Assembly: GCF_003672135.1 (NCBI RefSeq)
Contig: NC_039515.1
Location: 9,238,001-9,302,000 of the forward strand
Reading direction: 5' to 3'
DNA length: 64,000 nt
DNA from: Ooceraea biroi
Lineage: Eukaryota; Arthropoda; Insecta; Hymenoptera; Formicidae
Shown here: positions 1 through 13,421 of the stretch, piece by piece
How positions within the stretch are numbered: position 1 is the first letter of the stretch
Layout: each line of letters starts with the position of its first letter
The notes under the pieces: generated by a model
Told to the model about the DNA's origin: nothing
The model's input: the letters and a program-made list of their open reading frames with translations, nothing else
Databases searched by the model: none
Translations under genes and position numbers: made by a program

Positions 1-3000
1 ACGGATGAACGAACGAAAACGAAAGAAAAAAAAAAACTTTTATTGCTTACGTAATCGTTGGTAATAATGTTCAACGATTTCTCTTTTATAAAATAGCATA
101 AAAGTCGCATATCCTCGTCAAAACACGAGAACAAGGATTAGGACTTGATCCTGGAAGATCCTATAGGTTCGCGTGGCGAAGTTACGCAGGTATCCTCCGA
201 AATTAGTCGTCGACGAGACGCGGCTCCCTTTTTTCCCTGGATTTTCTGGTATACCGTGCCGACAGCTGTCCCGAATTTCCTGCCGGCTTTTTGCCTTCTA
301 CTTCTGTTTTCCTGTCTATCTCGTGTTCCATGGAGGCAAGCGTCTGGGGTTTCGCGACGTTCGATCGTGAGATAACTGCTCCTGCGACATCCGCGGACCC
401 TTCTAACGATCGTTATTTCTCATCGTGGTTCACGGGAGACTCAAAGACGCTAAATTTAGCGTTGGTTTAGAGGTGGTTTGTTCATTTGCGTGCGACATCA
501 GTGTTAACAAAATCGAGAATTAATTCGATATCATGAAACACGCGCTTGTATTCCAAAACATTCAAACAGGGAGAAAGAGGGCAACGATCGAAAAGGACAA
601 TGAGCAGGAATTGTCCTGATGTTTCGTAGCCACAACCGCAGCCACTCGCGCGAATGACGACGTCAGGACGTGGCAGATGTTTCTAACGAACCTGAGTGTA
701 AGAGAAAGTATCGATCGTGATATCGCTGCGATTAGTCGTCCGTCATAATAAGATAAGTCGTTAATAGCTTTACCACGCGGGAAATAATTACGTGGAAATA
801 ATAATTACGTTTTGCACGTGGCACTGTGCAATTATATTGTGCGAGTATGATGACTTATTGTATATCCCATATTGAATTGTATATTGACATATCGGAATCA
901 ATGTATCTAGCTCAATCTAGCTTAAATCGAATAATTTTTGAACGTGCGAAATAAACGGAGTTTTAGCGGGTTTATCTTTTGATATAAATTTGAAAAAATT
1001 AAGTAACATACGAAGAATTTGCTCTTCTCTCTCTCTCTCTCTCTCTCAGAAATGTCCTCGGGTGTCCTACTACTCCGATTATTGCCCTATCGCAGAAGGG
1101 CAGAAAAAAGAGCATTTAAACCCTTTCGGTTGGGGTAATTCAGTGGCAGGTCACTACATCGAAGATGGCACGCGTTAGGGAGAAAGAGAGAAGGAAGCGA
1201 TCCCCAATTCGCTCGAACACCTAGAGTAACCCCTGCACCCTCGCACTGGGGTTCGCCGTAGATGAATCCCCCGATTCTTGGCCTATAGCATCATCGCACG
1301 AGCACACTCAAGGTGTTTAAATAATAAGCATAAATTTTAGATCGCGGTTCTTTGTGCCAAGTTATTTTCTGTACAATACTTGGAATGATTATATCACGTA
1401 TCTCTCTCCGTATTTCTTGAAAATCCTTGCAATTCAAATTGACCCAAGCTTGGAGGTAGTAAAGCGTTTAGAGACAAGACTTTATAGTTTAATCAAAAAA
1501 TGAGAAAGCTATCAAGCGTGAGAATAAATTTCTCTTCTCTCTCTCTTTCTTTCCCTTTCGCGGCCCAGGTGATTCTGGCGACATTGAGGGGCAAGGGGGC
1601 AAGGGGATTTCGTAAGGTAAGACTGGAACATGGGAGGGACGATTTTTCATTTTTCGATGCCCACGAAATACCAACAATGGACGCGTGTCACGGCGTTGCA
1701 GCTGCTTTCGTCACTGTATTTGTCGCAATACGGCACACATGGCGCAAGATTGTCCCGTAAAGCGAAAATACGCGAGCAACCTTCCTCAATTGTTTCTTTT
1801 CCACAGATGCATCGATACAGATGTTTATTAAGATCCGTTGCATCAAGTGATTCTGTTGATATGTAATATATTATATGTATAATATATCTTGATCTTAATT
1901 ATATAATTTTATATATACTACATAAATAACACGATAGATAGCAGAGTTACACTCTGGTACTTTCTGATTACATAAAGACTAATAGTCTTGTTCAATGAAA
2001 AATGATTTTCTATGAACAAAATCGCGATTTTTCATAAAAGCCAAAAGATCAATATAGGTTAAAAGATACTGAAAAGCAATAAAATACTTCTCCAAATTTT
2101 GTCCTGCATCAGATGTTTAGCTAGTCCAAGTTAAGTTCAGGTAGATAGACGTTTCACGAACCTTCAGGAGCACGTTGATTCGGAATCTCAACCTTGAGAT
2201 ATGTTCACAATTTTCAACGCCGAGAACATCAAGAATACGCGAAACATCTGTGGACAATCTCGCCGTACAACTTGCCTGAATTCGTCAAATCGGATTAAAG
2301 CTCGGTTATAACACACGATTACGCAAAATTCTCCCCTTCGCGATGGGAAAGCGATGCGTGAAGATCCTCGTATTGAGAATCGCTGCTCGTAAAATGGACC
2401 GATGGACCGCTGAAACTACCTAAACCGTAACTTCCCACCTACCTGGGTTCAATAAACTGATTTATTTCGACGTCATTGTGAATCGAGACAGAGCATCTGT
2501 CCTTCGGAATTTCATGTGAGATATTTACAAAATGGCCGATGATGTCGGCGAACGGATAGACTCGCGCGCGCGATTCACGATCCACTTTTTGCGAGCAAGA
2601 CTCGATCGGGTACTGACGCGATCTAGTTAGGGCTGGCGGTGATTTATCATGCGGCCGCGTCATTAAGCGCGAAAGGGACGCGCGCGGCAGCCTACGGTGC
2701 TACGATAGAGATCCATCGTCCGTCCACCGCGAAAGAAGAATACGTATTAATTTATATCTGCATGCGGCTGCGCTGGCATTGTCATGTTAATCGGGTGTCC
2801 GCGCATTAGCCGCGCTTTTCGGCCTGGCTCTTTCCAAACCGCACGCACGCACGCACAGAAGTAGAGAGACACAGTCGACAGTGGGGATCTGGGAAACTCG
2901 GGCAGAAGGGCTTTCCGGGATGAACTTGGCCCTGGGCCACCGCGACTCGGCACAGTGATTCGGAGATCGCTTCGATCGTGCGACCACGCGCGGACCGGAG

Positions 3001-4500
3001 GTAAGAGAGAGAGAGAACAGATATTACGAGTACTCGACGAGCAAATACGAGTGCGCCAAACACTTTCGGTGATTGAAAAGATTGTTGACCTAAACGAATA
3101 TTTCGCCGACCAATCCGAGTTCTTCAAGCGCGAGATTCCAGTTCTTTGCTTAACATCTGGCTTAGCTAATGTGCTATCTGGAAAATGATGAATGTACCCG
3201 CAGCGCGCGCGTGCATGCACGATGTTCGTTGAAAAAATTACGCCCGTATCTGCGTCTTGACGTGCATGAACATCGCGGATAAACATCTTGTTACCCTCAT
3301 GAGCATAATAGTATAGGCGACGCGGCGCGCACGGAGGAAGATCGAGATTTCCGCGTCGGGAAATACGACGAGATTATTTCCGCGTAACGCGTCTCAGCCC
3401 GTCCGCAACCCCCAAAACGCCCTCCACCAGGTCGAACCTTGCTCCATTTACCGCATCTACGCGCGAGACGTACGCGTTACGCGCGCGCGACTTCTCGGCT
3501 CCCGAAAATCGTTCGCCCGAGGGGGTGGAAGGTGAGAAATTCACGGGAAGGGTTACGCGAGGATGTGTTTCGCCCCGGGGCCCCGAAAAGTCGTTGATAT
3601 CGAATCCGGAAGGTCGCTGAAATAAATCGTTAGCTCGACGCAGAGGGGAAGGGACTTCTTGCCCAGGACCGCGATTGGTTGCTCGGGGATGAAAGTACTC
3701 GAGGCCTAGCTACGTTTTACGAGCTCTCTTTTTTTTACGAGTCCCGGAAAAGGAACCGAGTAGAGCTCGCAAATTGGAGCGTAATTCTGTGAAAGGGGGA
3801 GACATTGACATGGACGGGAAAGAGGTGGGACGCCAGTTGTGTGAAAACTTGGTCAATCCGCGCAGCGCTTGTCAGAGGCAATTCGGGGATCCAAGGTCGA
3901 GTGAGAGAACGGCGTGAGATGCCCAAACTGATATCATGCGTTTCATCCGTGCAAGTCATATAGACTTGGCGAGTTTTTTCAGTAAGCTAACGGATAAGTT
4001 AACAGAATGGTGTTGCCGTCAATAGCGGCAACGCTCTCTCGAGGGATGAACGCGCTCTGCGCACAAGTCGCGGAGGAATCCTCGAAGATCATCCGGGACT
4101 AACTTCAGTGGGACCACCCGGAACGAAGAAGAAAGAAGCTACTCGGGCGAAGCAGGTTCGTAACATCCCCCTGTCACCGGTCACGTTTGCGAGGGGTTGC
4201 TGCGCGCGTGCGCAATCTCTAACCCCATCCGTGGGCTCCTCCCCGAGCCCATCCCCCGACACCCCACCAGCCCGCGGCGCATTCGTGCACACGCGGCGAG
4301 AGGCCGCTTCAGGAGCACAACGGGATCGCGCCGTCCTCTCGTTCTTCCCCCGTGGCTTCCTCCTCCTCCTCGCTTCCCCGCCGATGGCGTTGGTCCTGGG
4401 CCAAGTCCTGGGTTCCCGCCATGGCGGGCGGGATGACAGCCGACGAGTGCCGAGCATGGCCGAATCGCCGCGCGAGACGTAGCGGACGAAACGAGCGGGC
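1..4500. other. Non-coding; no gene supported
   Basis: No open frame here shows a protein family, biased codon use or flanking splice signals. It contains AT-rich stretches (750-1000, 1860-2110), a CT microsatellite (1024-1047) and a CpG-rich block from about 2500 to 4500 that may be part of an upstream regulatory region. Confidence 0.5.
1024..1047 (+). repeat. (CT)n microsatellite
   Basis: Twelve CT units. Confidence 0.9.
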
Positions 4501-4759
4501 AGCTGCGAACAGGCGAGCGAGCCAGCGAGCGAGTCCGCGTGCGGACAAAGACTGCTACTAATCGGAGTGTACTCACAGTGAACGCGCGGGCGAACGCACC
4601 GCACTCAGCACGGAGCAGCCCGCCAAACCAAAGGTAGATACAGTTCCGTTTGTACCGTCACTATCGGTGGGCCAGTGTGCGGCCGACCGGCGTGTCCTGT
4701 CCGTCCCGTCCAACGCCGCTCAGCGTACACGGTATGAGGGAGGTCTGCGTCTGTATGTA

Positions 4760-4829
<70 letters not shown>

Positions 4830-5365
4830 CGAGAGAGAGAGAGAGAGAGAGAAACATCATACGTATAGAATTAGGAAGTGGAGCAGCGCGAGTGGTAGTA
4901 GTGGTGGTGTGCGGATGGTCTGTGATCCTGTAAGGGACAAAGGAAATGACGTTTAAAGAAACAATTTCGAAAGCGAAAAGATATAAATGTTCAACAATTC
5001 GTTGTGAAAAAAGTGAGCCTTTGTTGTTATTGAACTTGAAGTTTAAGAAAAAAAAAGAGAAAGGAAGTGAGAAAATGGAACGCATAATTGTGAAGAAATT
5101 TCTATCGATGGTTGCTCGTGTTCGTGGTATCTCTGGATCTGCTTCGAGATCCTGAGGAACTTGGGAATATCGTCTCTCGTCGTGTTGCTTCCTCCCTGTC
5201 GTCGAAAGGGCTAGTTGGAAGTTTCGGAGTGGCACACCGTAACCACGCGGATAGTACGATGAGAAAGAGGACGGAATCACTCTCGTTTTCGTTCGGCTGG
5301 CTTCGACTCTGCTCGTCGCTTGGAAGAGGAATAAGGACGAGCGATGGCGAAGAGGAGAAAGAAGG
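4500..5365 (+). promoter_or_regulatory. CpG-rich block with candidate 5' non-coding exon
   Basis: A GC-rich segment with a compound microsatellite in its middle ends at a good donor-like GAAGG|GTGAGT (donor 5366); a second donor-like AAAG|GTAGAT is at about 4633. Either could be an untranslated first exon spliced to the acceptor at 13421. There is no transcript evidence, so this is a guess from composition and signals. Confidence 0.25.
4762..4852 (+). repeat. Compound (GT)n(GA)n microsatellite
   Basis: About 33 GT units run directly into about 11 GA units inside a CpG-rich segment. Confidence 0.95.
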
Positions 5366-5760
5366 GTGAGTGTGCGCGACACACGGTTTCTCGAAGCGGA
5401 GAGGTGTGGCGCACAAATTTTCGACAATTATGAAAGATGTAGCGGGGTCGAGCCTTGGGAACGGAGTTTCTGCCAAAGCAAGGCGAATCTTAACAGTCGT
5501 GGCGATTTCCGGCCGCACGAGTGGTCCAAAATTACTACTGGAACAATTTCTCGAAGAACCTGTTGGCAGAGTGCCTTTTGGTGGCGTGCAGCCACCCCCT
5601 GTACACGAAATCGCCACGAAATCGTGAAATCGTATCGAGACACAGGATATCAAACATCGGGACAAGTTAAAGTTTCTTCTTTTCTCAAAAACCGAAAAGG
5701 ACCACGCGGAAGCTGCGGGGCCCATCTTGATGGATTTTCGTCGATCTCGCACCGCGTTCA

Positions 5761-5931
5761 TCAGTACCGCCATCACCGGCAGAACCACCACCACACCATC
5801 ACCACCATCACCACCGTCACCATCACCACCACCACCACACCATCATCGCCACCACCAGGCACCAGTGGCATCGTCGCAACCACCACTACCACCGCCACCA
5901 CCACCACTGCCTCCGCTGCCGTCACCGTCTA
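5761..5931 (+). repeat. (CAC/CAT)n trinucleotide-rich tract
   Basis: Imperfect CAC, CAT and ACC units. The frames through it give His-, Thr- or Pro-rich peptides that should not be read as genes. Confidence 0.85.
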
Positions 5932-7734
5932 CGCCTCCTGCGCTAGCCGGCGGCGGTGCACGGTAGTGTCCTCGAACACGGCATGCACGTATCGTGCTGC
6001 GAAAGTTATACGAGTCTCGCGGTGCGTCAGACGAGAAGCGTGTCCGTGTGCCGACGCCGACGCCGGCGTCGCCGTCGAGACGTGTGAGGCATACCGGGAC
6101 AACGACGGCAGGCGCGTCCCTCCCCGAAAAATCCGCTCCTTCCTAGGCACTCGACTTACGCACGCCAGCGTCTGTGTGGAAACAGGTTCTTAAACCACGC
6201 ACGTTACTTCGTTTCCGTCAGCGAGTTTTACCCGCGCGAATAGGACTCTTTCCGGCTGCGGGAGTTCGGAGGGTCCGTGTTTACTCCCCCGCGTCGCTAC
6301 TTGTTTGAATTTTCACTTAACGTTTTTAAGTTTTTACCCCGCGCCTCCCCGGTCGCACGAATGTGTCAGCACGTGCTTCGTTCCGCGAACTTACGTAAGA
6401 TTCCTGAAAATTTCGATCAGTCTGACGTGTTTTGTCACAATGAATACGAATACCGTTCTGATTGGGATAATCGCCGAAACCACTTAAACCGAAGGCATCG
6501 TTTGTGGATAGTGACCAACATTCTGCTCAGTCTCTACATCCGTCACAACAGTGAACGGCCAGAATAGAAATCCGTTCAACGTCGTTCAATGCGATAATGT
6601 CTGCAGCTTCACTGACATCGTCAGCTTTTAAATTTGAAATCAGCGGCTCATTCGTGCGAATGAGGGACGTAAGTCGTTTGTAAAACAACAATAACGATAA
6701 GTGTGCTGGGAGATACAGATGGAAAAGTATCGCGCGTGCTTGCTCGCAGTCGCTTCGGAAGATTCCGAATCGGCGAGGAACTTTAAAACTGCCGCACCAT
6801 GCCGACCGGCTACCCTGCGGCGTTAGTCCTTTTTCGTTGTAAAGGAGGCGTAGGGAAGACAGGAGAGATTTCGACTGGTCTCTCCTCCACCGAAACGGAT
6901 CGAAGGAACGGGGAATACTAGCGAGAAGAGGCGGCAAACCGCCAAAAATTCGTCGCTCAATTCTTTGCCTTACTTTCGCTCGCGCGAGCTTATCTTCATC
7001 GCTTCGACGTAGACCAGCCGGTTTACACGTAACTTTTTGCGCGTGGTACAGATTTACGTGACGAAAGGATATTTTAACTGCCAAAAAGACATTCGAATTG
7101 CTAAAAAGTTATTATAGGGATAGTGCGTTTTAGCAGTTGAAGGGACTGAAGGTACCAACTGTCGTGTCACTAGCAGTTATATCAGCGGTTTTCCATATCC
7201 ACTTCTAGTTCCATTCAATGTCGTGCTTTAGTCGAGTATTTTGAAACGTTTCTTGTAGTTTTCGGATTGTTCGCTATTTTGAATCGTTTCATTATGTTCT
7301 CTCCGGCGAATGTTTGTATTTTAGAACGTTGCTTTGAAAAATATCTATTCTTTAGATTAAAACAAGAAAACCGACACATTGTTATCGCTCTGCGATCGTC
7401 AACCAGTTTTTATCCAGCCGCAGAATATTTTTCACGCAGCTATTTTTTTTCCGAAGTCCGTACGTGGGCTCGGACGTCGTTGCGCGCATTAATCCGTGGT
7501 TTAGCGAACCAATTTAAATATCAGCGGCGCGCTCGACGCAATTTTATATCATTTCCGATATCGCATGCTTGTGTGGGTGGGTTTAACGCTGCGAAAGCCC
7601 TCTTGCCCCCTCTGCTGATCCATGCTTCCCCTCCAACCCCGCGCGTCTTGACTGTCCCCTACCCTTAACGCGAACCGTTACGCACCTACGCCAGATATGC
7701 GTGTTTTACGATGCGTGTCGTCGCGTACTCCGTC

Positions 7735-7815
7735 GTCTTCTTCATCGTCGTCATCATCGTCATCGCCACCCGTCGTCGTCGTCGTCGTTGGCGTCGCCGC
7801 CGCCATCGTCGTACT
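7735..7815 (+). repeat. (CGT/CAT)n trinucleotide-rich tract
   Basis: Imperfect TCG and CAT units, giving a Ser or Val run in the overlapping frame. Confidence 0.85.
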
Positions 7816-8741
7816 TCTCGTCATCGCCGTTTGTAAACGAGCGTGTGACCAGCTCTCATACGCGATGCTCGTAACGTCGTCACGACGTACTTTGCGGTAT
7901 CTTGCGAGAGAGAAAGAAAGAGAGAGAAAGAGAAAGAAGGAAAGAAAGAGAGCGCATGCGCACGTGCACGCACGTATCGCATACAGGGTAGCCCGCCTTC
8001 ATTTTTAAACTGATTCAGTCGACGCTGAGCGTCACCGCAATGTAGGTGTTTCTCGTTCGGTTCTTTGCCGAAAAATATATTCTAGAAATTTACCAAAAAG
8101 ATCCCTCGTATATTAAAATTAAGTTTCGAACATTTTTTTTTGACGTACTGTTCCCTTCGTTCCGGCTGTCTTCTACAGTCAAAGAAGTGCCTAGTACAAT
8201 CAGGACACCCCGTATATTTACGCACACGAAGAACGCGCAGCCGGCCGGCCGGCAAGCGTGCGTGCGCACGAATCAGTGCGCGGCCGAATGTGTCGCGTAT
8301 GCGTGCACGTTTGTCGTACGATTTCGGTTCCCAACGCGCGCGATCGCGGCTCTCTTCATCCTCCTCCCGCGGAAGGACAGCGGATCGGTAGGCTCCGCGG
8401 CGGACACTCGCGGACGCGACGCGTGAAACCGGACAGCAACAAGTGACTTTGGTCAAGCAGCCGGCGGGTGGTCGCGCGATTCGGAGTGCCGTCGATCCTT
8501 GGCCCCCATTCCACCCTCGCCCTTCTGTGCACTGCCCTCTCACCTGCGAGATGATTCCTCGAGTAATTTGTTTCAGCGCTTGATCACGCGCACGTACGAT
8601 CGCGCAATCGTCAGGATCAATCTCAAAAGGTATCGAGAGTGGCGAGAGGGTGAATCCATTTAGCGTTCGCGGAGCATCGCGAGGAAGTCGAGATCGGTAA
8701 AAATAATTACGCGGAAACGATTCCTCCGATCGGCCGATCGG

Positions 8742-8780
8742 CCGACCGACCGACCGACCGACCGACCGACCGACCGACCG
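8742..8780 (+). repeat. (CCGA)n tetranucleotide array
   Basis: About nine tandem CCGA units preceded by palindromic cggccgatcggccg. Confidence 0.95.
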
Positions 8781-11700
8781 ATTGCGGTTGAACGCTAGAA
8801 GAGCCGACGCGCGATCGTGTTCCAGCCGAGGTACGGCCCTTTTCCCTCGTCTCAGTCACGGAAAATTGCGAGCCATTAACGCACGCGAGGCGCGAGACGC
8901 GGAAAGAGTCTAGAGACCGCGTGACCGAGTAGCAAGATTCCTGCTCGTCATCGTTCGTCGCTGTCGATGCAACGTCGCTATCGTCATCGCCGGTACAGTC
9001 GTTTGCACAGACACCATTAACCATCCGCGACGCGGCCATGGAATCGGGCGAACCGAAATCTAATAATAAACGCATCTACGTCCGTTTCCGTCGCTCCAGG
9101 GAGTAGTTCCGAGCTAGCCGAAGAGAAGGAAGAGGGCAAAAATGAGCGCGGCCGCCGCGAGCAAAAAAGGGGCTTCGGGTACACTTTCGCCGACCTCGCG
9201 CGCACGCCAGCGGCCGAGCTCTTCGGCTCTCTCGCGACAAAGGCCGCTTGATTCAAGGTCCCACGGATGTGCACGCGCACACGCATCGGCCCTTACCGCG
9301 CGGCCCATTCGTCCACGGCGCGCCGCATCGAGGAGACGCGCGCGGGATAGAGTTTCTTCCACGTCTTTCCTAAGCCGAACGGTCGGAAACATGCGGCAAT
9401 TTTCTCTTTCGCGGGAAAATCGTTTCACGAGCGTTAAATTTATATGTGCAATCAAAATTTCTAAGCTCCGAATCTTTACAATTATTTTTCTTCTTTTCTG
9501 AAGAAATCGAGGTCTGAATCGTTAAAAGGTTCGACTTGCAGTTTCTCGATCTCCGATCTTGTTCAGTTTAATTCCGGAGCAGATGAGAGATCCCGCGAAA
9601 TCCCCGAGTTCTTCGGGAGTTTCGAATGCGATTTGCACGGTTACGGCGAATCGTTCGTTTTTTCGTGCTTTTAATTCCGCTTTCTCGCGGTGACATCGCA
9701 CTAATTTCGGTATTACGACGCGGTAAAAATGGCGCGCGCGTGTCTTTTTCTTCCCAATGCACGACGAACGGCACGCCTGACGATGCGTGCTCGCATTTCG
9801 AAAGCTGGACTAAGATTAATAACAGCAGAAGTAATCGTTCCATGAAACACTCATTGCTCGCAACTGTGCGTCGGTGTATTTAAGAATTACGTATTTTCTT
9901 CTTTATATAATCTTCTTTCTTCACAAAATTACTATAGAAAGGGATATAAAAAAGTGACGAAATGAGTAGTACAAACGCGCAGTACAAAATAAAATCAGCG
10001 ATCAATTTTATAGATAAAATTGCGAAACTTTGATAAAGAACTGCTGCGGCGGTGCAGTGCAAAACTCGCTCGGAATACTCTTCTTTTTTACGACTCGACT
10101 CTCTTCTGCTTTATACTCTTGAAGCTTTGTTACTATCTTTATCGCAAATGATTTTCGGTTAATAACAAACAGCGCGACCTTATTATTTTCATCTGACAAA
10201 TACAAAAGTCACAGACAATGCAAATACAATTAACATGATCGGTTATGTTTAAATCTAGCGAATACCACATTACCGTATGTGCTCAGCGATTTAAAGCGAA
10301 CTGTCCAAGTTACGATTTAGTTGGTGAAGATTGCTCTCTTGATGGTGCGTGAGAACATCCCGTTGCGTCAACCCGATGGAATCCCATGACGAATGAGAAT
10401 TCAATTTCGCAAATCGAGGAGCGGGTGCGATTTTTCTCGGCGACGTTTCCGTTAGCGACGCACGGCTAATATTAATTCCAAGCGTGTGGAATCTCCGGAT
10501 CTCTATGGCAGCTGGTTTATATGCGCTTCTCGGAATTTGCGTCCTGCACTTCGCCGCGGACGAAAGAATCCGCAAACGACTCGTTCTCTGCCGCGGCTAT
10601 ACGGAGTGTCCCAAAAATGGTGTCCCGCCCGCACCTCAGTACCTTTACATTCCACTCTCGAAGACATTTCGCGTCCCTCTCGTCGAGAGTGCCATTCGAA
10701 AAGCCTTTATCCTTAACATTCTAACAGCAGAGACGCATAAATGATAAACACAATTATTGGGACAAAATTTCTTATAAATTGTCGCGACTCTTTATATTCT
10801 TGCCATTTTCTTGCACTGCACCTTTATCTCGTGACATAAATCAAACAAATCATTTTAGATCAGATTCTCATTCCATCTTTTCTCTGTAAGTCCAGCTTGA
10901 AAGATTCGGCGGAAGCGTACAGTGATAGAAATCAGCAGTTTCCGTGTATACTTTCAGATCACCCGATACGTGACGCGCGACGGTGGTATTGAATTTTTGT
11001 GCATGCACCTACAGTCGATTCGACGAAAGTGCAACCGGAGATGGCGAACTAACGGGTGTCACGAACTATTCTTACGCGTGTCCGTTATAATCTGTTAATG
11101 GCCTCGATGATATTAAAAGGATAATATAGCGATATTATTCAAGCGGATTTATCTTTTCATCGCGTTTAATAACATTCAAATATATCGCATGTTTGTTAGA
11201 ACAAGGAGATTCGCTTGCATGAAATGGATCTCATTGCATTCGAGATTATTTATCACAAGGAATTGAGATTTATTCTATGACTGAATACACGCTTGTTTTT
11301 TTATTTTGCTCATTTATGTATAAATATATTCACTTGTATAAAAAAATTTATACTAGAAACATTGGTCTTTTAAATATCTCCTAATAAATTCAAGTGTACT
11401 TTACAATTACTTTTCCTTACATAACCGAGCTTATATAAGAGACAATTTTCTTGGATTTATCTATATTAATATTATTCCACATCCCGATTTGTATAAAAGA
11501 GTCCTTTCGAAACAGAACAAGGGTACCATCCAGAGTTTACGCGGCACGTCGAGATTCATGACCTTTAAAGACTAAAGTTCGCAGTATTCAGTCTAGACCA
11601 AGATTTATGGTCATTAACAAAGTTCAATTACCGAGACGAAAATCTAGCCAAACCAATTATCAGAATCCATACAAACAGCGCACACCATTTAGCATGTACA

Positions 11701-12064
11701 TTTAATAGCAAACAAAATTACTGAATGAAAAACATATTAAAGTTAAGGAAGAAACGCGAAAAAAAACCATCGCAAAACTTATTGTCAATTCAGCAAGAGC
11801 AGAGCGTCGGATCGCGTAGAATAAACGCACGCAGAGTAAATGGTATCACTCGCGTGCAGCGCGAAATAGTGGAAGCGTATCCGCAAGGTCGAGCCGCGAG
11901 GGAAAGTGTTGGCCGAACGACAGTGCAAGTTTCCAGCGATAGCGAAAGCACCGGGCGGTCACACAGCTGTAAAGCTATTAGAGTTCGGGGGCGGAAAACG
12001 GGGACGACAAGGGACATGGGGGTGGAAGGGCAACCGCTACATAGCGAGAGTTATCGCTCTCGCT

Positions 12065-12088
12065 TTCTCTCTCTCTCTCTCTCTCTCT
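12065..12088 (+). repeat. (CT)n microsatellite
   Basis: Twelve CT units. Confidence 0.9.
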
Positions 12089-13421
12089 GTATCTGCGTGC
12101 TTCGCGAAAGCTTCGCCCTACAGCCGCATGCGCTCTCACACACGTGCACGTTTACCTAAATTACATACGAGGTAGCGAAATGGAAAGGAAGCATTCATCG
12201 GGTTTCACATTTACAACGTTACGATATTGAAATGATTTGATTCTGGCTAGAGTAGTTTTCATTTTAATGCGTAATAATGTTCCTGCCGGTTTAGAATGTG
12301 TCATTCACTTGTAATTTTATTTGAAATACTGTAATGTGATTGAATAATGGTTCGCCGGTGTTCTCGCCACCCTGTGGAAGAGTTCATTCTGTACGTGTTA
12401 GCGATAGATTGCGCGCGAGAAGAAGGGAGAGAGACGGGAAGAGGGACGGACAAGGGGAGAGAGAAGCAGTGGGAGAACGGGAGAGAGTAAAAGCATCGAT
12501 CGATATTTCGCGGAGGGCCGATTTTTGACGATGGCGGCGAAACTCTCGCGAGTGCAAACAAATCTCGAGTAGATTAAATGATAACGGAGCTTGCATCTGT
12601 CGGACATTTTGGACGTTCATTTTTTGGGAGCGCATTTATCAAACGTAATCGTTGTTGATGGCTACTAAAAGTATTTCAGATACTTGGTTCATTTATATTA
12701 GATATAAAAATTCAAAGATATTATACATATATAACAATGTTATATATTATAACCAGAGGTATGTCCGTCTCTTTCTCCTTCGATGGAACGGTTTCACTCA
12801 GAACGACAATGCGACGAGTTCAAAGCCGTCGTTAGACTTTTAAGCAACGCGAATCAAACAGCTAGGCACAACAGCAAGACACATGCATACGCGGATATCA
12901 AAACGAGAGCGTACGAGCATTGGTGTGCGAACACGCCGAACGTAATAGTAGCCTTGGCTTGGCGATGGTCACGTTATAAGCAACGTCTGTGTCACATTCT
13001 CGTATAGTCTGTCGTCACGTGCGCGCTCATGTGCAAGGCTGCCGTGTGTCATTTCGCTGTAACGCGTAAACTGTTGAGAGTTTCGGCCGCACTGCTTTTA
13101 GCAATTTCTTAGTTTCCGACAGGTTGAACGAATGGTTCCGCCTGTTAGACCGAAAAAAGTCGCTCAAGTCAAGCTGAGACGCCAGACTTCGCACACGTCG
13201 TTCGTGTAACTTGTCATTAAGTGATGCTTACTAATTCGCGCATTTCCTTTTTCCCGCTAATTTCTCTGCCCTCCGCGCGACGCGACGCACGACGCGATTA
13301 CGGATCAGCTTAACGTCCGTCTCACCTGTCGGCTTTTTATCGTTTGAATAATCTTATTTTCTCACCATGAAGAAACGATACGAGGTTTTCTAACGCACGA
13401 CTTTTCCATTTTCTGTTTCAG

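Larger units (their letters stand above)
5366..13421. other. Non-coding; possible first intron of Tet 5' UTR
   Basis: No supported gene. It contains trinucleotide-rich tracts (5761-5931, 7735-7815), a CCGA tetranucleotide array (8742-8780), a CT run (12065-12088) and an AT-rich section (11080-11520). Long frames here are low-complexity or CpG-driven. Confidence 0.5.

Noticed and set aside
2747..3286. 179-codon minus-strand open frame
   Set aside because: No recognisable motif; composition follows the CpG-rich background.
4089..4604. 171-codon minus-strand open frame
   Set aside because: Arg/Ala/Pro-rich with equally long frames in several other phases, typical of GC-rich non-coding DNA.
5366..6193. 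275-codon + strand open frame
   Set aside because: Half of it is the CAC/CAT repeat read as His/Thr; no domain, and it begins at a likely splice donor.
10604..10622. GTGTCCCAAAAATGG sequence resembling a transposon terminal repeat
   Set aside because: No partner inverted repeat or target duplication found nearby; similar isolated pieces at 8202-8217 and 22088-22107 are too short to call.
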